From positions 86,049-150,048 of the forward strand of contig NZ_MBEQ01000094.1 of assembly GCF_001954135.1 (NCBI RefSeq): a DNA stretch of 64,000 nucleotides, given 5' to 3'. The notes under the pieces are model-generated. The model worked only from the letters and a program-made list of their open reading frames with translations, had not been told where the DNA came from and did not search any database. Positions 8,608 to 16,607 of this stretch are shown here, one piece after another. A program made the translations under genes and the position numbers. The stretch comes from Mycobacterium sp. GA-1841. GTDB lineage: Bacteria; Actinomycetota; Actinomycetes; Mycobacteriales; Mycobacteriaceae. How positions within the stretch are numbered: position 1 is the stretch's first letter; each line of letters starts with the position of its first letter.

Positions 8608-10100
8608 CCGGCGACACCACGAACCAATGGACAGCCGACGAAGCAGGCGTCTACTTCAGTGATCGGTTCAATGTCGAACCTGACATCTTGGACAAATACG
8701 GAGCTTTCAACATATCCGTCGTCACAGACCTGCCCTTGTTTATTGACCCCTTCTTGTTGTTTAACAGCAGCAAGCCGAAGTACCAAGCACTGCACGAATC
8801 GATGATCGAATACCTGCGATTCTTGAAGTCAAAGGCGGATCTCAACCTCACCAGCGGACTGATCGACAGCTGGTATCGGTTCCCAGAAGTACGCCAGAAC
8901 TGGCTAGGGTTTGCCGACGGAGGCAACGCGGGTCACGGCCTTGGCCGCGGGTTTGCTGCTGACCTCAACGAAGCTCTCGCATTTCTCCTGTCCGACTTCG
9001 GGTCCGAAGCAGTAACCGAGTCAACGCACCTTGAGAAGCTCGCTTTGATACGAGCCGGGGTTGGCCGGGACACTATCAGCGACTTCACAACGAACCTGAT
9101 CAAGCACTTCCTCTGTGACTACACCCAGACGTTCACGCGCAAGCACATTGTCGAGGAGCTATCGCGGGACTTCGCGGTTCCACGTGTGGCATTCAATCGC
9201 CAAACCGAAACTTGGATGAGCGGCAGATACCGATTGCCGAACCTCGACGGCGACTACGTACTGCTGACCCCGACGGATCTACTCACCCGAGAAGACACCT
9301 GGATCAACCACAATGACATGGTTCGTTCGTTTGACCAGATCGTTGAGGCGGTCAACGACGGGCAACTCCGCGCGCAGATGCAGAACTACCTCACTCGCCG
9401 CCTTAGTCAGAACCCAACGGCGAGGGAAATCAGAGATGCACGGGCTCGAACAGTTCGTGAGTTTCCCATCCTCGTAGACCTTTACATCAAGGCGAAAGAG
9501 GATGACCGCGAGGAAGCGAGTTCAGTCAGCGCTGAGCGGGCGGCTGACGCGTACAGCGTCCTTGTGTCGCAGGTGCAGGCCGCTGCGTCCGATATTGCGG
9601 CCAAGACCACGCTGTACCATAAGCCCTGGTCGTCCTACGCGGAAGCGCTAAAGGCTGTCGCGCTCTTCAAGCACTACGTCGAGCACCAGGACGGCTACAC
9701 GCTAATCAATCGCGGTGGTGGCAAGCCCTTCTCGTCGGAGAAGGAGGTGCAAACGTTTTTCGGGCTGCTCCTCACCCAATCGAGATTCGACGTGAATCGG
9801 GAGCCGAACAACGGCCGAGGCCCCGTCGACTACAAGATCAGCTCAGGTGCCCACGATAAAGCGCTCGTCGAGTTCAAGCTTGCGAAATCGAGCTCACTTC
9901 GCCGCAACTTGGAGAAGCAGGTCGAGATCTACAAGACAGCAAACAAAACACCCCACGCCGTCAAGGTGATCATTGCGTACACCGAGGGAGACATGAGCAA
10001 GGTTGAGCGCGTTCTCGCCGAACTGGGGCTCACCGGCGACAGCTCAACCGTAGTGATTGACGCCCGCAGCGATAACAAACCCTCAGCCTCGACTGCGTAA
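8604..10100 (+). CDS. putative PD-(D/E)XK nuclease, third gene of XRE/ImmA operon
   Basis: 498 residues from ATG 8604, overlapping the previous stop by 4 bp. The first 370 residues are unfamiliar and mostly helical. The C-terminal 120 residues carry a PD-(D/E)XK pattern: a leading Glu in SSEKEVQTFF, then GPVDYKI with D409, and VEFKLAKSS with E423-F-K425, followed by a helix KQVEIYKTAN and a strand VKVIIAYTEG. This is the spacing of restriction-like endonuclease cores and predicts metal-dependent cleavage of nucleic acid. With the regulator/peptidase and the unknown first protein it forms a compact operon that resembles a phage-defence or toxin-antitoxin module. Confidence 0.72.
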   Translation: MTGDTTNQWTADEAGVYFSDRFNVEPDILDKYGAFNISVVTDLPLFIDPFLLFNSSKPKYQALHESMIEYLRFLKSKADLNLTSGLIDSWYRFPEVRQNWLGFADGGNAGHGLGRGFAADLNEALAFLLSDFGSEAVTESTHLEKLALIRAGVGRDTISDFTTNLIKHFLCDYTQTFTRKHIVEELSRDFAVPRVAFNRQTETWMSGRYRLPNLDGDYVLLTPTDLLTREDTWINHNDMVRSFDQIVEAVNDGQLRAQMQNYLTRRLSQNPTAREIRDARARTVREFPILVDLYIKAKEDDREEASSVSAERAADAYSVLVSQVQAAASDIAAKTTLYHKPWSSYAEALKAVALFKHYVEHQDGYTLINRGGGKPFSSEKEVQTFFGLLLTQSRFDVNREPNNGRGPVDYKISSGAHDKALVEFKLAKSSSLRRNLEKQVEIYKTANKTPHAVKVIIAYTEGDMSKVERVLAELGLTGDSSTVVIDARSDNKPSASTA

Positions 10101-10509
10101 TCCCTAGCGAAGCCCTTGCAGGATCCCGGACGCTTAATCACCTGCCGCACAGCACGGCGATGCTCTTCCAACCCTCGATACTGAGCTTGGGCAAACAAAT
10201 GGCTTGCGCTCTTGCGCCCACACCGCGCCCGAAAACTCCCCGGCATGCGTTTCAGCGAGGCGGTTCACTTCCAACGAACGCTAATTGTGAAGTCAGGTAG
10301 GCGTCCGCCACAGTCCGTGCCGATAACGCCCAACTACGTCGCGCCGATAATCCCGCCTTCAGTCGACTTCGAGACGGAACACCGTGAAGACGAACCCTGC
10401 GCTGTCTTAGCCATCATCAAGCCCTGCGGTTAGCGCCTTCACGCCTGTGCCGCCAACGCGGGACGGTTGTCGGACGCAACTGTCATGCTGAACCAAGGAG
10501 GGCTGACGC
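10101..10509. other. intergenic gap of about 0.4 kb
   Basis: No supported gene. A good ribosome binding site (AAGGAGG at about 10495-10501) at its right end serves the next gene. Confidence 0.5.
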
Positions 10510-12867
10510 ATGGCGGTGGACGATGCAGCAGAACGTGGGTCTGCAGCGAACAGTTTGAGCACGAGGTTCCCGCTGTTGGCCGCCGAATGGCATCCGACCT
10601 TGAACGGTGATCGCGTCCCTTCTTCGGTTACTGCCGGCGCCAAGCTGAGGGCACACTGGCTGTGTCCGGTGTGTAGTCACGTCTGGCAGGCGCGAGTGAG
10701 CAGTCGCACCCACGGGCACGGATGTCCGGCATGCGCGCGTAGAGAAACAGGGCGGTTGAAAAGCCTTCCTGTGCCGGGAGATTCACTGGCGGAACGATTT
10801 CCGGAGGTCGCTGCCGAATGGCACCCCAACAAGAACGGCGATCTAACTCCAAAGACTGTCGGCTACGCCAGCAACAAGAAGGTCTGGTGGCTCTGCGCGA
10901 GATGCGGTCATGAATGGCACATCCAGGTCGCCAACCGCACTAGCGGCAGCTCATGTCGAAAGTGCGCACACGCCGCGCTGCGTAGGCCCAAACCGGGCGC
11001 CTCCTTAGCCGAGCGCAATCCCACGGTGGCAGCCGAGTGGCATCCGACGCTCAACGGTGACCTCACACCAAGTGAGGTGGCATTCTCAGCCAAACGCAAG
11101 GCCTGGTGGAAGTGCGCCGGCTGCGGTAACGAGTGGGAAGCGTCCGTGGGCAACCGCGCTGCAGGCGCGGGGTGCCCTGGCTGCAGCCGCCGCGGAAGGG
11201 GCCGCACAGACAACCGCCGACCCCCCAAAGATACTGCCGCTGACCCTGTCCCGGTGCGCAGGGCCTCGAAACCAACACAGACCTCTCTGCCAGGAATGCC
11301 CGAACCACCCTCGGCGGACCACCAGCTGCCGCCAGGTACATCACTGACGGAGCGCTACCCTGAGGTCGCGGCGCAGTGGCATCCGACCCAGAATGGTGAC
11401 CTCAAGCCTGCCGGGTTCCGTTGGGCCAGCAATGTGCGGGTGTCGTGGTTGTGCCCGACGTGCGGCCACGAATGGTCGGCGATGATCATCAGTCGGACGC
11501 GCGGTGGTGCGGGTTGTCCCCAGTGCGGGCGGCGCCGGGCCGGCGCAAAACTGGGTACGCCCCAGCCTGGGCAGTCGCTCGCCGAACGATTGCCCGAACT
11601 CGCCGTGCAATGGCATCCGAGACTCAACGGTGACCTCACCCCAACCATGGTCACCGCCAAGAGCGGCAAACGTGTTTGGTGGTTGTGCCCTGGATGCGGC
11701 AACGAGTGGGAAGCACAGATCGGTAGTCGCGCAACTGGTTCCGGCTGTAAGGCATGCGCGATGCGGCAGATAGCTGTGACACACGCCAAGCCCGGCCATG
11801 GCCAGTCTCTTGCTGAACAGGATCCCGAGCTGGCCGATCAGTGGCATCCCACACGCAACGGTGACCTCACCCCGCATGACGTCACGGGCAACAGTGGCAA
11901 GAAGGCGTGGTGGTTGTGCGCTCGCGGCCACGAATGGCAGGCGATGATCAACAATCGGACCAAGGCACGCGGCTGCCCAAAATGCATTCTGTGGGGCACT
12001 AGTGCCGAAGAGATCCGTCTACGCCACGAACTCCTTGCTGCGGGTGTACCGATCGAGGTCGAGCACGCGGTCATCACCCCCCAGAAGGGCAGGCCGCTGA
12101 ACTGCGACATGGTCGTGCCCGCGTGGAACGTCGTGATCGAGTTCGACGGCAACAGATTTCACAAGACCCCCAACGGTCATCAGAAGGATCGTCGGAAGAC
12201 TGCAGCCCTGGAAGACGCCGGTTGGACAGTCATTCGTGTACGCGAAGATCTCGAACCCATCAGCGGCCGTGACGTTCTCGTCCCGAAGTTCTCTTCCGAA
12301 GTTGAGCGCGCCAAAGCCGTCCTCTTCAAACTCGACCAACTGGGCTACCGCGCTATACACCACAATGAGTACCTCAGTACCGACGAACCTTGGGCCGCGG
12401 CGGACGCCGAGACAGAGATCCGACGACCTCGGGCCAACTCACTGGCAGCTAAGCTACCGGACCTGGCTGCACAGTGGGACCCAGTCAAGAATGGCCCACT
12501 GACACCCCAGCACGTCACGTTCGGCAGCGGGCAGAAAGCATGGTGGCTCTGCCCAGTGTGCGGCAACAGCTGGCACGCCGTAATCGGTAGCCGCGCCTCG
12601 GGCGTCGGCTGTCCCTCTTGCGGGCGTAGAGCCAGCCTGATAGCTCGTAGCACACCAAAGCCCGGCAACTCGTTGGCAGACCGTTACCCCGAAATCGCCG
12701 CCGAATGGCACCCCACCCGAAACGGTGACCTCGCACCTGAAGCTGTCGCGCCCGCAAGCAGCAAGAAGGTGTGGTGGAAGTGTTCCATGTGCGACCACGA
12801 GTGGGAAACGGTCGTCGCGAGACGGACCACACGCGGGGCCCGCTGCCCGAATCGGTGTCGACCGTGA
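10510..12867 (+). CDS. eight-fold zinc-ribbon repeat protein with embedded Vsr/DUF559-like nuclease
   Basis: 785 residues from ATG 10510, with AAGGAGG 8 nt upstream. The protein is built from eight units of about 77 residues, each with a motif like SLAERxPEVAAEWHP, NGDLTP, a KxxWWxCxxCGHEW knuckle and a closing GCPxC knuckle (DUF4379-like treble-clef zinc ribbons). Six units precede and two follow a nuclease domain at about residues 500-620. That domain has D533 (NCDMVVP), E543-F-D545 (VVIEFDGNRFH) and a later GWTVIRVREDLE strand, as in Vsr/DUF559 endonucleases. Unit six lacks the second Cys of its first knuckle (CARGHEW). The architecture suggests a multi-contact nucleic-acid-binding nuclease. 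It probably acts alone, as no partner overlaps it. Confidence 0.85.
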   Translation: MAVDDAAERGSAANSLSTRFPLLAAEWHPTLNGDRVPSSVTAGAKLRAHWLCPVCSHVWQARVSSRTHGHGCPACARRETGRLKSLPVPGDSLAERFPEVAAEWHPNKNGDLTPKTVGYASNKKVWWLCARCGHEWHIQVANRTSGSSCRKCAHAALRRPKPGASLAERNPTVAAEWHPTLNGDLTPSEVAFSAKRKAWWKCAGCGNEWEASVGNRAAGAGCPGCSRRGRGRTDNRRPPKDTAADPVPVRRASKPTQTSLPGMPEPPSADHQLPPGTSLTERYPEVAAQWHPTQNGDLKPAGFRWASNVRVSWLCPTCGHEWSAMIISRTRGGAGCPQCGRRRAGAKLGTPQPGQSLAERLPELAVQWHPRLNGDLTPTMVTAKSGKRVWWLCPGCGNEWEAQIGSRATGSGCKACAMRQIAVTHAKPGHGQSLAEQDPELADQWHPTRNGDLTPHDVTGNSGKKAWWLCARGHEWQAMINNRTKARGCPKCILWGTSAEEIRLRHELLAAGVPIEVEHAVITPQKGRPLNCDMVVPAWNVVIEFDGNRFHKTPNGHQKDRRKTAALEDAGWTVIRVREDLEPISGRDVLVPKFSSEVERAKAVLFKLDQLGYRAIHHNEYLSTDEPWAAADAETEIRRPRANSLAAKLPDLAAQWDPVKNGPLTPQHVTFGSGQKAWWLCPVCGNSWHAVIGSRASGVGCPSCGRRASLIARSTPKPGNSLADRYPEIAAEWHPTRNGDLAPEAVAPASSKKVWWKCSMCDHEWETVVARRTTRGARCPNRCRP
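10549..12864 (+). repeat. coding repeat array, eight zinc-ribbon units
   Basis: Units begin near 10549, 10780, 11000, 11338, 11572, 11803, 12436 and 12667. The most regular spacing is 231 bp (77 codons); a linker of about 110 bp separates units three and four, and the nuclease insert (about 12007-12370) separates units six and seven. The units are diverged at DNA level, so this is an old protein repeat rather than a recent tandem duplication. Confidence 0.8.
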
Positions 12868-13126
12868 CGAACCTGACCCGCGCCCCTTCTCTCGATACCC
12901 TCGGCAAGCGATCACGGCCCATGCGCGCGAGGAAGGTCGAGGTCCTCCTTTTCGCCAGCAGCGCATGGACCCTAATGGCCCGCACAGACGGGCTACTGGA
13001 ACAGCGCCTCTGCGGCGCGCAAATTCGGCCACTCAGAGAGCCGGCTCATTTCGCCTGCACGTCCGTATCGCCGATAGAGTCGCTGAACTTCCTCACATGG
13101 CACACGCCACATCGAAAGGCGGACGA

Positions 13127-14035
13127 ATGGGTAGCAAGAAGACCGAGATCATCGATATCAGAGTCGATGAACTGGCACTGTCGCTTGTGGGATGGCAGGC
13201 AGTGGACGCTCAAGCTCGTCTCCTCACCGAGTCGCATGACAGGACCGATCACGAACAGCAGCTCGCCGTCTCGGCAACCTTCCGCTTCCTGCCCGAGGAT
13301 TGGACCGAACGGTTCAAGGACAGCGATGGAGACGATTTCGCCTCGGAGGTCTTCCTAACTCTGAACCGGCGCGACATCCCCGCCCCCACGAGTAACCACA
13401 AATGGGTCGTTCTCGAGAAGATCAGGAAGGCTACGAAGGGCCTGATCCGCGTTTCGACCAAGAGTGATACCTGGACACGTCGCGCGCCGCTGACCGCGAA
13501 AGACCTCGATCTCCGGCTCACGGCCTACGATCTCGACTACGTTTCGGACCTATACATCAACTCGAAGCTCAGCCTTCCGGGTCCTACGACCACCCCACTC
13601 GAAATCATCGTGGTGGACGAAACCAGCGCCGACGCCCCTCGCGCGAAGGTCGCTATCGCACACGCCTACCTGTCGAAGGGCGATTACCGTACGACACTTA
13701 CCGTGCACGCTGAAGGCACTTTCGAATTCGGCAGCGCGGAATGCCTTCTCAAGGCATACGTGGACCGGCACGATTGGGCAGACGGCGAATCCACCGTGAA
13801 GGACTCCGCCCCCTTCGAGGTCGACGTACCGGAGGTCAAATTCGAGATCCTGGACGATTCCGGATTTTTGCTCGACAATCGAACCTGCAGATTCCATGGG
13901 CACATCCCGATCGACGACCAGGGGAGCGTCCCCCGCCGCCAGCCACGCTGGATCGGCCGCGACGTCATTGACATCAGTAAGCTGCCAGGCGATCCGCATC
14001 GGGTCGTTGTACGCGTCACCGACGGCGAGGAATGA
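13127..14035 (+). CDS. unknown protein upstream of beta-family protein
   Basis: 302 residues from ATG 13127 (MGSKKTEIIDIRVDELALSL), with GGCGG just upstream. An in-frame ATG at 13097 is also possible, and the frame is open to 12725 inside the previous gene, which I take as chance. I do not recognise a family. The sequence is soluble, rich in charged residues and likely beta-rich (repeated short hydrophobic strands such as PLEIIVVDET and EVKFEILDDSGF), without membrane segments or clear catalytic motifs. The same-strand beta-family gene follows after 99 bp, so the two may be co-transcribed. Confidence 0.7.
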   Translation: MGSKKTEIIDIRVDELALSLVGWQAVDAQARLLTESHDRTDHEQQLAVSATFRFLPEDWTERFKDSDGDDFASEVFLTLNRRDIPAPTSNHKWVVLEKIRKATKGLIRVSTKSDTWTRRAPLTAKDLDLRLTAYDLDYVSDLYINSKLSLPGPTTTPLEIIVVDETSADAPRAKVAIAHAYLSKGDYRTTLTVHAEGTFEFGSAECLLKAYVDRHDWADGESTVKDSAPFEVDVPEVKFEILDDSGFLLDNRTCRFHGHIPIDDQGSVPRRQPRWIGRDVIDISKLPGDPHRVVVRVTDGEE

Positions 14036-14134
14036 CCGCTGCCAGCGGCTGGCATAGTGTCGACAGCCCAGGCCTCGCCCCTATTTCATCGATGTCCTGG
14101 CAAGATACGGGGAAGCAACCAGGGAGGGGTGGAA

Positions 14135-15250
14135 ATGCGCCGCAGCGACAACCACTACATACCGATCCTCAAAGGTCGACTCGGCGAATTGAATGCGATT
14201 AGCAAGGTCGCTGCCGACGTGTCGGGAGATTACACGCCGCTAATCGAGTTTGTAGCTTCGACAGATGAAATCCTGGACGAAAACGGTGAGCCGTCGCGCA
14301 TATCGGTAGAGAAGTCAGTGATGCGATCGATCGGCCGTCTGGAAAAGTACTGGCCAAAGGCGAATGACGTCATGGTTGACCTCCACGGGCTGCCAACCTT
14401 CGAAGGTTACTCGCCGATAGTGACGGTCATTGAGCAATTCGGGGCCGAGAGTGTCATACCGGTTTGCAGGCCGAGTGATCTGAAGGATGAGACGGGCATG
14501 CTGCGCCGCCTCCGCTCCACCTTGAGCACTTACGATCGCAAGAATATTTGCATACGACTTGCTGACGAGGACCTCGAAGAACGCGACGAGCCGATCTCGT
14601 CGTACATCGACAACTTGCTTGATACGTTGATAGCCGAGCCGGAAAACATCGATCTCATAGTCGATTTCGGTCCGGTCGATGCAGAAAGCTCCGGATTCAA
14701 GGCGCGGATTGCTCGCCTTGTGATCAGTGAACTGCCCCACATCAACAGGTGGAAATCGGTCACGCTCGCCGCAGGAGGTTTCCCCGCAACACTGGACTCC
14801 GTCCCTCCTCAATCGCTGGATAGGCTGCCCCGCAGTGAAGTGAAAATGTGGCAGACGGTTCGAATGCGGTTGAGCGGAAACGGACGAGTGCCGGCGTTTG
14901 GCGACTATGCGATCGCCTACCCGCGACAACTCGCAGGTGTAGGTTTTGCGCCGGCCCCGCAGATTCGGTACACCACACCGGAGAGTTGGCTGATCCTCAA
15001 GGGCCGCAAAGCCGACCGCCGGAGCAACGCCCAGTTTTTCGATATTTGCGGCGAGATTGTGAGCAACCCCGACTTCACACCCGGGTTGTCATGGGGTGAC
15101 GAGCAGATCCGCGATAAGTCTCGGTACGCTCATGTCAGCCCGATTCCCCCAAGCGCTTCCCCTGGCAACGCCATGATGTGGCGGGCAATCGGGACAAGCC
15201 ACCACATCGGCCTGGTCATAGACCGGTTGACCAAACTTGGCGAACCTTAA
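14135..15250 (+). CDS. beta-family protein (Beta_protein / sce7725-like)
   Basis: 371 residues from ATG 14135, preceded by AGGGAGGGG. The start HYIPILKGRLGELNAI followed by YTPLIEFV is the signature of the Beta_protein family, known from phages and bacterial accessory regions. The middle (VCRPSDLKDE, ICIRLADEDL, NIDLIVDFGPVD) fits the family's strand-helix alternation and may form a TIM-barrel-like body. The biochemical role is unknown. The sce7725/sce7726 name pair comes from neighbouring Sorangium genes, and here too the sce7726-like gene is next door. Unusually it is convergent, and the 3' ends overlap by 35 bp. Confidence 0.75.
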   Translation: MRRSDNHYIPILKGRLGELNAISKVAADVSGDYTPLIEFVASTDEILDENGEPSRISVEKSVMRSIGRLEKYWPKANDVMVDLHGLPTFEGYSPIVTVIEQFGAESVIPVCRPSDLKDETGMLRRLRSTLSTYDRKNICIRLADEDLEERDEPISSYIDNLLDTLIAEPENIDLIVDFGPVDAESSGFKARIARLVISELPHINRWKSVTLAAGGFPATLDSVPPQSLDRLPRSEVKMWQTVRMRLSGNGRVPAFGDYAIAYPRQLAGVGFAPAPQIRYTTPESWLILKGRKADRRSNAQFFDICGEIVSNPDFTPGLSWGDEQIRDKSRYAHVSPIPPSASPGNAMMWRAIGTSHHIGLVIDRLTKLGEP

Positions 15251-15770
15251 GCTGAGTACGCACATGCAGCTTCAAATCGCGAATTGGCCACTTCGCCAAC
15301 CGATCCCACAGGTCCCACCGGGTCTCGCGGGATTTGACAACCTCTCCATGCCGCTTGAGCAACGCCGCTGCTTCGTCTCTCCAGAGAAGCTGAGCGACAG
15401 CCAGCCGGTCGCAAGTGGGGTTCTTGCGTGCAGCTCGACGGCGCTTAAGGACCAGTTCCCCTCGGACACTTCGCACTTCGAGAATTCCCCACCAGGCTGG
15501 CACCAGCATCGCCAACTTGTCGACGTACCGCGCCCCGCAGACGATGGTGCTGTAGTCGAGCACCCTGTCGTACAGCTCAATCTGCGTTGGCAGACGGTCG
15601 AGTTTGTCTCGATCGCTCTTGATCTCATAGCCGTGGAGTGATCCGTTGATCACTGCCACGTCCACGCGTGTGGCGCCTAAGCACAGGCCCATCTCGTTCA
15701 CAATTCGGTCGCCTTGGAACCGTCGGCCAAGGTCGTCAATTAGCGCCATCCGAATATCGATGTCACGCAT
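15216..15770 (-). CDS. sce7726-family protein, PD-(D/E)XK-like
   Basis: 184 residues from ATG 15770 (MRDIDIRMALIDDLG). This start is preferred because TATAGT lies 6 nt upstream, which suggests a leaderless transcript; a GTG at 15788 is the alternative. The sequence matches the sce7726 family: a basic N-terminal helix, then IVNEMGLCLGATRVDVAVING and GYEIKSDRDKLDRLPTQI. D in RVDVAVI and E-x-K in GYEIKSD form a PD-(D/E)XK-like core, implying nuclease activity. It converges on and overlaps the beta-family gene. Together they may be a two-component accessory system. Confidence 0.75.
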   Translation of the reverse strand: MRDIDIRMALIDDLGRRFQGDRIVNEMGLCLGATRVDVAVINGSLHGYEIKSDRDKLDRLPTQIELYDRVLDYSTIVCGARYVDKLAMLVPAWWGILEVRSVRGELVLKRRRAARKNPTCDRLAVAQLLWRDEAAALLKRHGEVVKSRETRWDLWDRLAKWPIRDLKLHVRTQLKVRQVWSTGL

Positions 15771-15776
15771 ATCCGG

Positions 15777-15782
15777 ACTATA
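15777..15782 (-). promoter_or_regulatory. -10 box of the sce7726-like gene
   Basis: TATAGT on the minus strand, 6 nt before the ATG at 15770. The spacing fits a leaderless mycobacterial transcript. No convincing -35 box is visible. Confidence 0.5.
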
Positions 15783-15824
15783 CGACACGAGAACAATGTC
15801 ACCTGGGATCCGTGGAGGCCGTGC

Positions 15825-16340
15825 ATGAGCTGGTACTTGCCCTTACTGACAGATCCGCCCGTTCTCCCACCAGCACCCACGGCAGAGGCCGCTGATCCAA
15901 CAGACCAGTGGGCCGATTGGAAGACCTGGACGGCCATCATCGGGGCCGTCACGGGGTCCTATGGTGCCGTCGTCTCGACACTTGCGCGTAGAGACGTCAA
16001 ATGGAGACGTGCAGCTAAGCATCTAGACGAAGTCAGGCCGGCCCTAGTCAAACTCCGAGATGCCATCGCGGAGGCGCTGGCGGACGGTAGAAGCATTGTG
16101 TCACTACGCGCGGCCGCCCTTCGCGGTCCGCTGGAGGCGTTGCACGACAATCAAAGTCGATTGGCAGATGTGAAGCTAGCGAAGGCCGTCGGGCAAGCCG
16201 AGCGTGAATATTCAACCATCTTGGCGCTAGGTGACGATGCAACCGCCCATCGGCGAACAGAGGTGTTGGATGCGACAGCCAGTGCCATCAGGACGGCATT
16301 GGATCGTGTGACCCTCATCGAGCGCAAATCACTGCCTTAA
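15825..16340 (+). CDS. small protein with one membrane segment, unknown function
   Basis: 171 residues from ATG 15825, preceded by GGAGG. A short proline-rich N-terminus is followed by one hydrophobic segment (WTAIIGAVTGSYGAVVSTLA, about residues 34-53) and a long charged, helical C-terminus that may be coiled coil (ARRDVKWRRAAKHLDEVRPA onward). I do not recognise the family. It is the last gene of the island before LysE and lies divergent to the sce7726-like gene, 54 bp apart, so the two may share a control region. Confidence 0.65.
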   Translation: MSWYLPLLTDPPVLPPAPTAEAADPTDQWADWKTWTAIIGAVTGSYGAVVSTLARRDVKWRRAAKHLDEVRPALVKLRDAIAEALADGRSIVSLRAAALRGPLEALHDNQSRLADVKLAKAVGQAEREYSTILALGDDATAHRRTEVLDATASAIRTALDRVTLIERKSLP

Positions 16341-16534
16341 CCCAACCGCGGCCCTAACCCGACACAACGTCCTCCGACTTTGACGAGTACGAGCGGCTCG
16401 GCGAAGTCGACGCACCATTCGTCTTGAGCGTGAGAGGCGAATGTCGTCAGCACGGCCGACAACGGCTGCGCGACTCGATGCGGGGGAGGGCGCGCCGCTG
16501 TCGCCGACCGACGAACGTAAACCGGGGCCGGGCT

Positions 16535-16570
16535 GCATTAGCGCTTCTAATGCGGGCTAAAATTCATTAG
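16535..16570. promoter_or_regulatory. CATTAG/CTAATG half-site cluster upstream of lysE
   Basis: GCATTAG-CGCTT-CTAATGC (16535-16553) is a perfect dyad, followed by a third half-site CATTAG at 16565-16570. Iterated half-sites just upstream of an exporter promoter suit a LysR-type activator such as LysG/ArgP. No such gene is adjacent here, unlike the usual divergent lysG-lysE pair. Confidence 0.5.
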
Positions 16571-16594
16571 CTGTACTTGACCAGCGCATACCCA

Positions 16595-16600
16595 TAGCGT
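16595..16600 (+). promoter_or_regulatory. -10 box of lysE (leaderless)
   Basis: TAGCGT (TANNNT) ends 7 nt before the ATG at 16608, and no ribosome binding site precedes that ATG. This fits a leaderless transcript. Confidence 0.5.
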
Positions 16601-16607
16601 CGACCAC

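Noticed and set aside
9929..10246. 105-codon minus-strand frame after the nuclease gene
   Set aside because: Half of it is antisense to the nuclease gene, there is no ribosome binding site, and no family could be recognised.
10549..12864. Regular 231-bp periodicity as a possible CRISPR or DNA satellite
   Set aside because: The period is a multiple of three, units are diverged in DNA but conserved in protein, and there are no short identical repeats with unique spacers.
12725..13096. Upstream extension of the unknown gene at 13127
   Set aside because: It lies inside the end of the zinc-ribbon gene in another frame and is not protein-like; later ATGs fit better.
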